Notes under the pieces: generated by a model
The model's input: only the letters and a program-made list of their open reading frames with translations
What the model was told of the DNA's origin: nothing
The model's database searches: none
Shown: positions 25,586-34,015 of the stretch, one piece after another
Numbering within the stretch: the stretch's first letter is position 1
Layout: each line of letters opens with the position of its first letter
Assembly (NCBI GenBank): GCA_965221075.1
Contig: OZ244865.1
Span: 1,736,001 to 1,800,000, forward strand
Source of the DNA: UBA2970 sp965221075
Lineage (GTDB): Bacteria; Verrucomicrobiota; Verrucomicrobiia; Limisphaerales; AAA164-E04
Length of the DNA stretch: 64,000 nt
Direction: 5' to 3'
Made by a program: the position numbers and the translations under genes

Positions 25586-27124
25586 ATGGAGGAGCAGGTC
25601 GTCATCCTCGACTTCGGATCCCAGTACACCCAGCTCATCGCCCGGAGGATCCGGGAATGCTCGGTGTACTCCGTCATTCTTCCCCACGACACGCCCGCCG
25701 GGGAGATCGCCGCGCTCTCCCCCCGGGGGATCGTCCTCTCCGGGGGGCCGGCCAGCGTCTGGCAGGAGGGAGCCCCCCTGCCCGATCCCGGGGTGATGGA
25801 CCTGGAGGCTCCGGTCCTCGGCATCTGCTACGGGCTGCAGCTGATGGCGGAGCTCCTGGGGGGGCGGGTGGAGCGGGGGCTGCGCCGGGAGTACGGCAAG
25901 GGCGTCCTGGAGATCGGGGGGGAGTCCCCCCTGCTGGAGGGCCTGCCCCGGACCATGCAGGTGTGGAACTCCCACGGGGACCGGCTGGCCCGGCTGCCTC
26001 CGGGCTTCGAGACGGTGGCCTCCACCGCCAACTCCCCCTACGCGGCGATCCAGGACAGGAAGCGGTCCCGCTTCGGGCTGCAGTTCCATCCCGAGGTGGC
26101 CCACACCCCGGAGGGCTCCCGGATCCTGAAGAACTTCCTCCACGGCATCTGCGGATGCCGCAGCGCCTGGACCATGCGCCACTTCGCCGAGGAGGCGGTC
26201 GGATCGATCCGGGAGCGGGTCGGCGGCGATCGGGTGATCCTGGGGCTGAGCGGAGGAGTGGACTCCAGCGTGGCGGCGGTCCTGATCCACCGGGCCATCG
26301 GCCGCCGGCTCGCCTGCATCTTCGTGGACAACGGCCTGCTGCGGGCCGGAGAGCGGGACGCGGTGCGAGGCCTCTTCGGCCGCCACTTCAGCATGCGGCT
26401 GCGGACCGTGCCCTCGGCCTCGATGTTCCTCCGGCGGCTCAAGGGCGTGGCGGCTCCCGAGCGCAAGCGCAAGATCATCGGGCGCACCTTCATCGAGGTG
26501 TTCCGGCAGGCCGCACGCAAGGAGGACCGGGCGCGCTTCCTGGCCCAGGGGACCCTCTATCCCGACGTGATCGAGTCGGTGCCGATCGGGGGCAACCCGG
26601 CGGCCCTGATCAAGAGCCACCACAACGTGGGAGGGCTCCCCCGGGACCTGGGCTTCGAGCTGATCGAGCCGCTCAAGCGCCTGTTCAAGGACGAGGTGCG
26701 GCGGCTGGGCGAGGAGCTGGGCCTGCCCCGCGAGGTGGTCCACCGCCAGCCCTTCCCCGGTCCGGGGCTGGCGGTGCGCATCCCCGGGGAGGTGACCCGC
26801 AGGCGGCTGCGGATCCTGCGCCGGGCCGATGCCGTGGTGGTGGAGGAGATGAAGGCCAGCGGCTGGTACTACCGCGTGTGGCAGAGCTTCGCGGTGCTGC
26901 TGCCGGTGCGCAGCGTGGGGGTGATGGGCGACGAGCGGACCTACGAGTACACCATCGTGGTGCGGGTGGTGGAGTCCCGGGACGGGATGACCGCCGACTG
27001 GGTCCACCTGCCCCGGGGGCTTCTGGAGAGGATCTCCTCGCGCATCCTCAACGAGGTCGAGGGAGCCAACCGGGTGTGCATCGACATCTCCAGCAAGCCG
27101 CCGGCCACCATCGAATGGGAGTGA
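25586..27124 (+). CDS. guaA: GMP synthase (glutamine-hydrolysing)
   Basis: Converts XMP to GMP using glutamine; 512 residues, near the usual 510-525. An N-terminal class I amidotransferase (VVILDFGSQYTQLIARRIRE, nucleophile Cys in LGICYGLQLM, LQFHPEVAHTPEG) is followed by an ATP pyrophosphatase with P-loop LGLSGGVDSSVAA. The C-terminal dimerisation domain includes RQPFPGPGLAVRIPGE and ends RVCIDISSKPPATIEWE. Purine-rich CAGGGGG precedes the ATG. Its stop overlaps the GTG start of the following secreted protein, an unusual neighbour for a purine enzyme. Confidence 0.97.
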   Translation: MEEQVVILDFGSQYTQLIARRIRECSVYSVILPHDTPAGEIAALSPRGIVLSGGPASVWQEGAPLPDPGVMDLEAPVLGICYGLQLMAELLGGRVERGLRREYGKGVLEIGGESPLLEGLPRTMQVWNSHGDRLARLPPGFETVASTANSPYAAIQDRKRSRFGLQFHPEVAHTPEGSRILKNFLHGICGCRSAWTMRHFAEEAVGSIRERVGGDRVILGLSGGVDSSVAAVLIHRAIGRRLACIFVDNGLLRAGERDAVRGLFGRHFSMRLRTVPSASMFLRRLKGVAAPERKRKIIGRTFIEVFRQAARKEDRARFLAQGTLYPDVIESVPIGGNPAALIKSHHNVGGLPRDLGFELIEPLKRLFKDEVRRLGEELGLPREVVHRQPFPGPGLAVRIPGEVTRRRLRILRRADAVVVEEMKASGWYYRVWQSFAVLLPVRSVGVMGDERTYEYTIVVRVVESRDGMTADWVHLPRGLLERISSRILNEVEGANRVCIDISSKPPATIEWE

Positions 27125-30100
27125 GAGCCCACCCTGCCGCCGGGGGAGCCCTCCTCGGCCTCTGCCTGTTCCCGGCGGCCCTGGCCCTGGACTCCCGTCC
27201 CCTGGCCCCCCCGTCCGGGCAGGGAGGGCCGGGCTTCGAGCTGCAGCCCCCGGAGCGGACCGGGGTGGACTTCCGCAACCCGCTCGCCGGGGACGCCTAC
27301 CTGTCGAGCGTGGTGGCCCACAACGGCTCGGGACTGGCCCTGGGCGACGTCGACGGCGACGGCAGGCCCGACATCTACTTCTGCGCCCTGCAGGGGCCCA
27401 ACCGGCTCTACCTCAACCGGGGGGGCTGGCGCTTCGAGGAGGTCCCGGCCGGGGAGGCCGCCTGCCCCCGCCAGTGGTCCACCGGGGCGGCGCTGGCCGA
27501 CATCGACGGGGACGGGGACCCCGACCTCCTGGTGGGCGGGGTGGCCAGCGGCGTCCGGCTCTTCCTGAACGACGGGACCGGCGTCTTCTCCGAGCGTAGC
27601 GGCTCGGGCCTCTCCCGGGACGCCTCGGCCACCTCCCTGGCCCTGGCCGACGTGGATTCCGACGGCGACCTGGACCTCTACTGCGCCCACTACATCGACG
27701 TGATGTACTCGGGCGACCCCTCCACCCGCTACCAGATGGCTCTGGTGGACGGCAGCTACCGGGTGACCCACGTCAACGGCAGGACCGTGGCCGAGCTGGG
27801 CCGGGAGGGGCGCTTCGAGGTATCCTCCCAGGGACGCCAGGGGCGGCTGGTGGAGCTGCCCGAGAGCGACCAGCTCTACCTCAACCAGGGCCAGGGCCGC
27901 TTCCTGGCGGTGGGCGGGCGCCGGGGGACCTTCCTCGACGGGGCCGGGGAGCCCCTGGAGCGGATCCGGGACTGGGGCCTGGCCGCCTCCTTCGCCGACC
28001 TGGACCACGACGGGCTTCCCGACCTCTACGTGTGCAACGACAACGCCTCGCCCGACCGCGTCTGGATCAACAGCGGCGGAGGAACCTTCCGGGAGGCCCC
28101 GGCCTGGATGCTGCGCCACACCAGCCGCTCCTCCATGGGGGTGGACTTCGCCGACCTGGACCACGACGGCAACGAGGACATCGTGGTGCTGGACATGATG
28201 GGCCGGGAGCACGCAAGGAGGATGACCCAGCTGGTCAAGCAGCACTCCGGGGCCGCCTCCATCCTGGCGGCCCGGGGGCGGCCCCGCTACAACCGCAACA
28301 CCCTCCACCTGGCCCGGGGGGACGGCACCTACGCCGAGACGGCCCTGGCCGCCGGGGTGGCGGCCACCGGCTGGTCCTGGTGCCCGATATTCCTGGACGT
28401 GGACCTCGACGGCCACCAGGACCTGCTGGCCAGCAACGGCTTCGCCTTCGACGTGATGGACCGGGACAGCCACGACCGCATCCGCTCTCTCAGCCTGCAG
28501 CCCGGCGAGGGCCGCACCGTCCGCCGTCACCATCCGCCCCTGCCCGAGCGCAACGTCGCCTTCCGCAACCGGGGGGACGCCACCTTCGAGGAGGCAGGCT
28601 GGGGCTTCGGGATTCTCGGCATCTCCCACGGGATGGCCCTGGCCGACCTGGACGGAGACGGGGACCAGGACGTGGTGGTCAACCAGCTCAACCAGGAGGC
28701 GCTGCTGCTCCGCAACCTGGCCGGGGGGCCCCGCATCGCGGTGCGGCTCGAGGGGAGGCCGCCCAACCGGTCCGGAATCGGCGCCCGGATCCGCTTCCTC
28801 TCGGGTGGGATCTGGCAGAGCCGGACGCTCCGGGCCGGGGGCCGCTACCTGTCGGGAGACGCCCCCCTGGCCACCTTCGCCGTCCTGGGCGGCGGGGAGG
28901 GCCGGCTGGAGGTCGAATGGCCCGGCGGGACGGTCGCCCGGGCGGACGGGATCCGGCCTGGAAGGCTTTGGATCCTGGGCCAGGAGCAGGCCCGGCCCCA
29001 GGCTCCCGGGCCGTCCGCCGAGAGGCGGCCCCTGTTCGTCTCGGCGGGAAGGGGCCTGGGACCTCGGCACAGCCAGCCTCCAGGAACCGATCCCCGCTTC
29101 CATCCCCATGCCGCCTTCCTGGACCTTGAGGGGCCGGGCCTGGGCTGGATGGACCGGGACGGGGACGGGTGGGAGGATCTGTGGGTGGCCGGTGGATCGG
29201 GGAGCGGCCTCTCCGTCCTCCTCAATCACCAGGGCCGGGGAATGCGCCCCGCCGCCGGCGACTGGCCCCGGGGGGAGAACCAGGGGGCGGTGGCCCACTG
29301 GCCCGCGGGGCCCGGGACCGGCCTGGTGGCCCGGCGCAAGCCGGGACTGGTCCGCATCGTCGGGGCGGAACGGACGGAGGAAGGCCCGCGGCTGGAGGAC
29401 CAGGGCGTCGCATCCCTCTCGGTGGCCGACGTCGACGGGGACGGCGCCCTGGACCTGTTCGTGGGCGCGGTTCCTTCCGCGGCCCGCTATCCGGAGCCGG
29501 TTCCCTCGCACGTCTATCTCAACAAGGAGGGCCGGCTGGTCCGGTCGGAGCTCTGGAGCGCCTCGCTGGGCTCCCCCGGCCTGGTCGGAGGATCGATCTT
29601 CCTCCACGCCGACGGGGACGAGCGCGTCGACCTGGCCGTGGCCTGCCAGTGGGGGCCGGTGCGGCTCTACCGGAACACTGGCGAAGGATGGGAGGAGCGC
29701 ACCGCCGCCTCGGGTCTGGGGGACCGGCCCGGCTGGTGGACGGGGCTAGCGGCCGGCGACTTCGACGGCGACGGGCGCACCGACCTGGCGGCGGGAAACC
29801 GGGGCGCGAACACCGCGCTGGCCGCCTGGCCGGCCCAGGCCTGGCGCCTGTGGCACGGCCCGCAGGGATGGGCGGAGTCGTACAGGGACGGCGAGGGACG
29901 CTGGATGCCCATGACCGACCGGACCGTCCTGGCCCAGCAGTTCCCCGGCCTGCACCAGGCCTTTCCCACCCACGCGGAGTTCGGCCAGGCCTCCATCGGC
30001 GATCTCTACTCCGGGCCGCTCTCCTCGATCCCCTACCTGGAGGCGGTGGAGACGCGTTCCGGGGTGTTCCTTGACCGTGGGGAGCGCTTCGAGTTCGTGC

Positions 30101-30702
30101 CCTTCCCCCCCGAGGCCCAGCGCTCCCCGGTCTACTCGGTCAACGCGGGGGACTTGGACGGGGACGGGAGGGAGGACCTGTTCCTGGGCCAGAACGACTT
30201 CAACGAGGCCGACCGGACCACCCGCAACGACGCGGGGCGCTCCCTGGTTCTTCGGGGCCTGGGCGGCGGCCGCTTCCAGGCCATGGACGCCCGGGACTCG
30301 GGCATCGCCTTGTACGGCCGGGTCCGGGGCGCGGCCCTGGCCGACGTGGACCAGGACATGCGTCTCGACCTGGCGGTGGCCGAGATCAACGAGCCGGCCC
30401 AGCTGTTCCTGAACCGGAGAGGGCGCCCCGGCTACCGGGTGCGCCTGGAGGGGCCTCCCGGCAATCCCTTCGCGGTCGGCGCCCGCCTGCGCCTGGCCGG
30501 TCCCGGAGGCCGGAAGGGGCCCCTGCGGCAGATCCACGCCGGCTCCGGCTTCGGCTCCCAGGACACCCTGGTTCCGGTGCTGGGCTGGGACGGGGCCGCG
30601 GACTCGATCTGGGTCCGGTGGCCCGACGGGCGGGAGGAGGAAAGGGGGCTGGAAGCCGCCGAGAGCCGGGTGGTCCTGCGGTGGAGGCCGGAGGAGGACT
30701 GA
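27121..30702 (+). CDS. Secreted FG-GAP/VCBS-repeat protein with two ASPIC/UnbV domains
   Basis: 1193 residues from a GTG overlapping the guaA stop. It begins with a signal peptide (GALLGLCLFPAALALD). Many FG-GAP/VCBS calcium-binding repeats predict two beta-propellers, for example ALGDVDGDGRPDIYF, ADIDGDGDPDLLVG, ADLDHDGLPDLYV, AGDFDGDGRTDLAAG and AGDLDGDGREDLFLG. Each propeller half is closed by an ASPIC/UnbV domain: about residues 536-620 (RSGIGARIRFLSG, LEVEWPGGTVARAD) and 1100-1190 (FAVGARLRLAG, IWVRWPDGREEE). Such proteins are abundant in Planctomycetes and Verrucomicrobia, usually exported, with roles in binding or adhesion rather than known catalysis. Two ASPIC modules in one chain suggest a tandem duplication. 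Confidence 0.9.
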   Translation: MRAHPAAGGALLGLCLFPAALALDSRPLAPPSGQGGPGFELQPPERTGVDFRNPLAGDAYLSSVVAHNGSGLALGDVDGDGRPDIYFCALQGPNRLYLNRGGWRFEEVPAGEAACPRQWSTGAALADIDGDGDPDLLVGGVASGVRLFLNDGTGVFSERSGSGLSRDASATSLALADVDSDGDLDLYCAHYIDVMYSGDPSTRYQMALVDGSYRVTHVNGRTVAELGREGRFEVSSQGRQGRLVELPESDQLYLNQGQGRFLAVGGRRGTFLDGAGEPLERIRDWGLAASFADLDHDGLPDLYVCNDNASPDRVWINSGGGTFREAPAWMLRHTSRSSMGVDFADLDHDGNEDIVVLDMMGREHARRMTQLVKQHSGAASILAARGRPRYNRNTLHLARGDGTYAETALAAGVAATGWSWCPIFLDVDLDGHQDLLASNGFAFDVMDRDSHDRIRSLSLQPGEGRTVRRHHPPLPERNVAFRNRGDATFEEAGWGFGILGISHGMALADLDGDGDQDVVVNQLNQEALLLRNLAGGPRIAVRLEGRPPNRSGIGARIRFLSGGIWQSRTLRAGGRYLSGDAPLATFAVLGGGEGRLEVEWPGGTVARADGIRPGRLWILGQEQARPQAPGPSAERRPLFVSAGRGLGPRHSQPPGTDPRFHPHAAFLDLEGPGLGWMDRDGDGWEDLWVAGGSGSGLSVLLNHQGRGMRPAAGDWPRGENQGAVAHWPAGPGTGLVARRKPGLVRIVGAERTEEGPRLEDQGVASLSVADVDGDGALDLFVGAVPSAARYPEPVPSHVYLNKEGRLVRSELWSASLGSPGLVGGSIFLHADGDERVDLAVACQWGPVRLYRNTGEGWEERTAASGLGDRPGWWTGLAAGDFDGDGRTDLAAGNRGANTALAAWPAQAWRLWHGPQGWAESYRDGEGRWMPMTDRTVLAQQFPGLHQAFPTHAEFGQASIGDLYSGPLSSIPYLEAVETRSGVFLDRGERFEFVPFPPEAQRSPVYSVNAGDLDGDGREDLFLGQNDFNEADRTTRNDAGRSLVLRGLGGGRFQAMDARDSGIALYGRVRGAALADVDQDMRLDLAVAEINEPAQLFLNRRGRPGYRVRLEGPPGNPFAVGARLRLAGPGGRKGPLRQIHAGSGFGSQDTLVPVLGWDGAADSIWVRWPDGREEERGLEAAESRVVLRWRPEED

Positions 30703-30715
30703 TCGTTTTCTGTTG

Positions 30716-30734
30716 CCTTCGGTGGGTGCGAAGG
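30716..30734 (+). terminator. Small hairpin between two secreted-protein genes
   Basis: CCTTCG (30716-30721) and CGAAGG (30729-30734) form a perfect 6-base-pair stem around GTGGGTG, 13 bases after the preceding stop. The flanks are AT-richer than average, but no U-run follows. It may be a weak terminator or a leader element of the next gene. Confidence 0.25.
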
Positions 30735-30781
30735 AACACCATAGGGCAAGCAAGACCGAATACGATTCCCCGTCGACGAAG

Positions 30782-33436
30782 ATGAAAAGACCGTACCTGC
30801 CGCTGCTCTCCCTGGCCCTCCTGGCCCTCCTCGGCCCTGCCCGGGCCAACGACATCGAGCCGGGCAAGGAGTACTACACCGCCATCAAGGCCCCGCTGCC
30901 CATCGTGCTGGACGGGGATCTCTCCGAATGGCGGGGTGCGTCCCTGCTGGCCGATCCCCGCTTCTCGATTCCGAAGGGGAGCGGAGAGGGAGGCGTGCCC
31001 CACGAAAACGAGGACGGAGGCCAGCTGGTCTTCTTCGAGGAGCACAACGGAGGCAGCTGGACCGGGCCCGACGACCAGACGTCGGCGGTGCAGGTGGTCT
31101 ACGACGACGAGAACGTCTACTTCGGCTTCACGGTCACCGACGAGTACCACGAGAACGCGAACAACAGCGCCTGGAACGGCGACTCGGTGCAGCTGATGAT
31201 CGCCAGCGAGGGCCGCGATCAGATAGTCGCCCTCTACAACTACGCCCTGGGGGGCGTCGAGGCGGATCTGGGCGAGGTGATCGTGCAGCACGAGCGCAGC
31301 CCCGCCTCGCGTGGGGACGTGGAGACCGAGGCGGCGATCGTGCGCAACACCGAGACCAAACGGACCATCTACGAGATCAAGCTCCCCCTGGCCACCCTGG
31401 ACCTCGAATCGCTCGGGGGCGGGGTGCGCTTCGGCCTGGGCATGGCCATCAACGACGGGGACGAGGACACCCCCGGCCAGAGGGGCTGGGGCGGCCTGGG
31501 AGCCCACTCCATAGTGTTCGGCAAGTCTCCCGAGGAGACCGCCCTGGTCACCCTGGCCACCTCCAACGACATCGAGCCGGGCAAGGAGTACTACACCGCC
31601 AACCCGGTCCCCGGAACGGTGACCCTGGACGGCGACCTCTCCGAATGGAGGGGCATCCCGATACTCGCCGATCCCAGATTCTCGGTGCCCAAGGGCAGCG
31701 GCAGGGATGGCAGGCTGGTGCTCTTCGAGGAGCACAACGGAGGCAGCTGGACCGGGCCCGACGACCAGACGTCGGCGGTGCAGATCGGCTACGACTCCGA
31801 CAACCTCTACTTCGGCTTCACGGTCACCGACGAGTACCACGAGAACGCGAACAACAGCGCCTGGAACGGGGACTCCATCCAGCTGATGATCGCCAACGCC
31901 GACCAGAACGGGATCATCGCCCTCTACAACTACGCCCTGGGAGGCGTCGAGGAGGAACTGGGCGAGGCGATCGTCCAGCACGAGCGCAGCCCCGATACGC
32001 GGGGGGATGTGGAGACCGAGGCGGCGATCGTCCGCGACACCGAGACCAAGCGCACCATCTACGAGATCAAGCTGCCCCTGGCCACGCTGGGGCTGGAGTC
32101 GCTGGAGCTGGGAACCCAGTTCGGCCTGGGGATGGCCATCAACGACGGGGACGCTGACACCCCCGGCCAGAAGGGCTGGGGCGGCCTTGGAGCCCACTCC
32201 ATCGTCTTCGGCAAGTCGCCCGAACAGACCGCTCTTGTGACCCTGGGAGTGGGCGGGGGCAGCGCGGACCTGATGTTCCTCTCGGCCGTCAACGTGAGCA
32301 TCGACACCTTCAGCTTCCGGGCCAGCGACAACGGGGCCTCGATCGTCGATCCCGACAGCGCGGTCCTGACCATCAACGGGGAGGAGGTCCCGCTATCGGC
32401 CGGCGAGAAGCAGCTGGACGCCACCGACTTCAGCTACCGGAAGGAGGGAGGCTTCCTTCCCGGAGAGTCCATCGCCTACCTCATCGAGATCCAGGACACC
32501 GAGGGGAACGTGGTCTCCGACACCGGGACCATCGCCGCCCCCATCTTCGGCCTGCTTCTACCCGGAATGAAGGCGGTGGACGTGGACAGCTCCAAGCCGG
32601 GCTTCCTGTTCAGCGTCTGGCAGAACGAGTTCAGCCCCATCACCACCATCGCCGATGCGGAGACCGGGCTCAGGGGAGAGCTGAAGGACGTGGACGGCAG
32701 CGATCTGGAGAACGAGGCCTATCCCGAGGAGCCCGGCCCGGCCCTGGGCGACGGGGCGGTGTCGGGAGCCCTCCTGCGCTACGAGATCCCGTCGGTGATA
32801 AACCTGAATATCGTCTCGGAAGGGGACGGTTCCGGCAATTTCCTTCCCGACGACCAGATGCCGGGGCTGCCGGGCCGGTTCGGAACCACCGACGGCATCG
32901 CCGCCGAGATCCTCGCCTTCGTCGAGTTCGAGGAGGGGATGCACACCCTGGGTGTCAACAGCGACGACGGCTTCCGTGTGGAAGTCGGCTACCTGAACGA
33001 TCCCGACAGGGTGATTGTCGCCGGGGAGTTCAACGGCACACGGGGAGCGGCCGACACCACCTTCCTGGTCGATGTGCGCGAGGCGGGAATCTATCCGGTG
33101 CGGGTGGTCTACTACAACGGGACAGGGGGAGCCAGCCTGGAGCTCTTCAGCCTTCTGGAGGACGGGACCAGGGTTCTGGTCAACGACCGGTCGGCGGGAG
33201 GGCTTCCCGCCTGGCGAGCGGGAACGGTCCCCGACGCGGCCGACTTTCCCGACGAGTTCTTCGTCAGCATCGCCATGGACGGCGACGGGCCGCTGATCAC
33301 CTGGGAGGTCGACGGCCTGGTCCTGCAGCAGTCCGCCGATCTGGAGACCTGGACCAATGTCGAGGGAGCCTCGGACCGGACCTTCCGCCCCCAGCCGGGC
33401 GGCTCCCACTCCTTCTTCCGCCTGAGGGCCGAGTAG
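30782..33436 (+). CDS. Secreted protein with two CBM9-like domains, a PA14-like region and a verrucomicrobial-type C-terminal module
   Basis: 884 residues. Signal peptide MKRPYLPLLSLALLALLG with cleavage after PARA. Two homologous domains of about 235 residues (about 23-261 and 262-490) each read IVLDGDLSEWRG or VTLDGDLSEWRG, VYFGFTVTDEYHENANNS, NGDSVQLMIA and IYEIKLPLA, the pattern of CBM9/DOMON-like carbohydrate-binding modules. Residues about 595-810 look PA14-like (GMHTLGVNSDDGFRVEVGY). The last 50 residues (ITWEVDGLVLQQSADLETW, ending FFRLRAE) match a terminal module common in exported verrucomicrobial proteins. No catalytic motif is visible; probably extracellular glycan binding. A longer frame from 30713 exists, but the signal peptide sets the start. 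Confidence 0.85.
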   Translation: MKRPYLPLLSLALLALLGPARANDIEPGKEYYTAIKAPLPIVLDGDLSEWRGASLLADPRFSIPKGSGEGGVPHENEDGGQLVFFEEHNGGSWTGPDDQTSAVQVVYDDENVYFGFTVTDEYHENANNSAWNGDSVQLMIASEGRDQIVALYNYALGGVEADLGEVIVQHERSPASRGDVETEAAIVRNTETKRTIYEIKLPLATLDLESLGGGVRFGLGMAINDGDEDTPGQRGWGGLGAHSIVFGKSPEETALVTLATSNDIEPGKEYYTANPVPGTVTLDGDLSEWRGIPILADPRFSVPKGSGRDGRLVLFEEHNGGSWTGPDDQTSAVQIGYDSDNLYFGFTVTDEYHENANNSAWNGDSIQLMIANADQNGIIALYNYALGGVEEELGEAIVQHERSPDTRGDVETEAAIVRDTETKRTIYEIKLPLATLGLESLELGTQFGLGMAINDGDADTPGQKGWGGLGAHSIVFGKSPEQTALVTLGVGGGSADLMFLSAVNVSIDTFSFRASDNGASIVDPDSAVLTINGEEVPLSAGEKQLDATDFSYRKEGGFLPGESIAYLIEIQDTEGNVVSDTGTIAAPIFGLLLPGMKAVDVDSSKPGFLFSVWQNEFSPITTIADAETGLRGELKDVDGSDLENEAYPEEPGPALGDGAVSGALLRYEIPSVINLNIVSEGDGSGNFLPDDQMPGLPGRFGTTDGIAAEILAFVEFEEGMHTLGVNSDDGFRVEVGYLNDPDRVIVAGEFNGTRGAADTTFLVDVREAGIYPVRVVYYNGTGGASLELFSLLEDGTRVLVNDRSAGGLPAWRAGTVPDAADFPDEFFVSIAMDGDGPLITWEVDGLVLQQSADLETWTNVEGASDRTFRPQPGGSHSFFRLRAE
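30848..32251 (+). repeat. Tandem duplication of the CBM9-like domain
   Basis: Copy 1 begins at 30848 and copy 2 at 31565, 717 bases (239 codons) apart, both opening with NDIEPGKEYYTA codons. A stretch of roughly 60 bases near 31030-31090 recurs essentially unchanged near 31720-31780, and further blocks match near 31130-31180 and 31815-31870. A 30-base indel lies between. Confidence 0.85.
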
Positions 33437-33441
33437 GATCC

Positions 33442-33933
33442 GTGGAGGAGAGGGTCGTTCCGGATCGGATGAGCCCCGAGCTGGAGCGGCTCTACGACGC
33501 CGCCATGTTCTCCTACAGCCAGGGGGACTGGGAGGAGGCGTCCGGCCGCCTGGAGGATCTGCTGGGGAAGGCCCCGGACTGCTTCGAGGCCCGGCTCTCC
33601 CTGGGGATGGCCCGCTGCCGCATGGGGGATCTGGACGAGGCCATCCGCCAGGGGGAGCGTGCGCTGGCTCTGCGGCCCGACGATCCGCTGGCCCACACCA
33701 ACCTCTCGATCTTCTTCCAGAGGGCCGGGGACATCGGCAGGGCGGAGAGCCATGGGGCGAAGGCCAGGATCGCCTCCTGGAAGGGGAACATGGCGCCGCC
33801 GGAACCGTCGGCGGGAGAGGAGACGGAGCTTTCCCTGGCCCCGCCGGGTCCCCGCACCCCTCCGGCTCCCCGGCGCTTCCCGGACATGCCCTGGAAGAGC
33901 TCCGGCGCCAAGCCGGGCTCCTCCCCGGATTGA
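33442..33933 (+). CDS. Small TPR protein
   Basis: 163 residues. Residues about 15-115 form two to three TPR units (MFSYSQGDWEEASGRLEDLL, LSLGMARCRMGDLDEAIRQG, LAHTNLSIFFQRAGDIGRAE), followed by a Pro-rich, probably disordered tail. There is no signal peptide. The GTG start lies 6 bases after the previous stop; an ATG at 33469 (MSPELERLYD) is an alternative and neither has a strong ribosome site. It sits between the CBM9-protein gene and the pilus operon, and its stop codon lies inside the promoter of that operon. Confidence 0.78.
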   Translation: MEERVVPDRMSPELERLYDAAMFSYSQGDWEEASGRLEDLLGKAPDCFEARLSLGMARCRMGDLDEAIRQGERALALRPDDPLAHTNLSIFFQRAGDIGRAESHGAKARIASWKGNMAPPEPSAGEETELSLAPPGPRTPPAPRRFPDMPWKSSGAKPGSSPD

Positions 33934-33957
33934 CATCCCCGGGCCCGTTCCTAGAAT
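33930..33957 (+). promoter_or_regulatory. Near-perfect sigma-70 promoter of the pilus/pseudopilus operon
   Basis: TTGACA (33930-33935, perfect -35) and TAGAAT (33952-33957, five of six) are 16 bases apart. Transcription should start about 33964, giving a leader of about 52 bases before the GTG at 34016. The -35 box overlaps the stop codon of the TPR gene. It is the strongest promoter match I found in the window. Confidence 0.72.
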
Positions 33958-34015
33958 CCGCCATCCCCTTTCCCCGAGAGGCCGGAGGGGCGTTCCGTTT
34001 CATTAGCAGCGCCTA

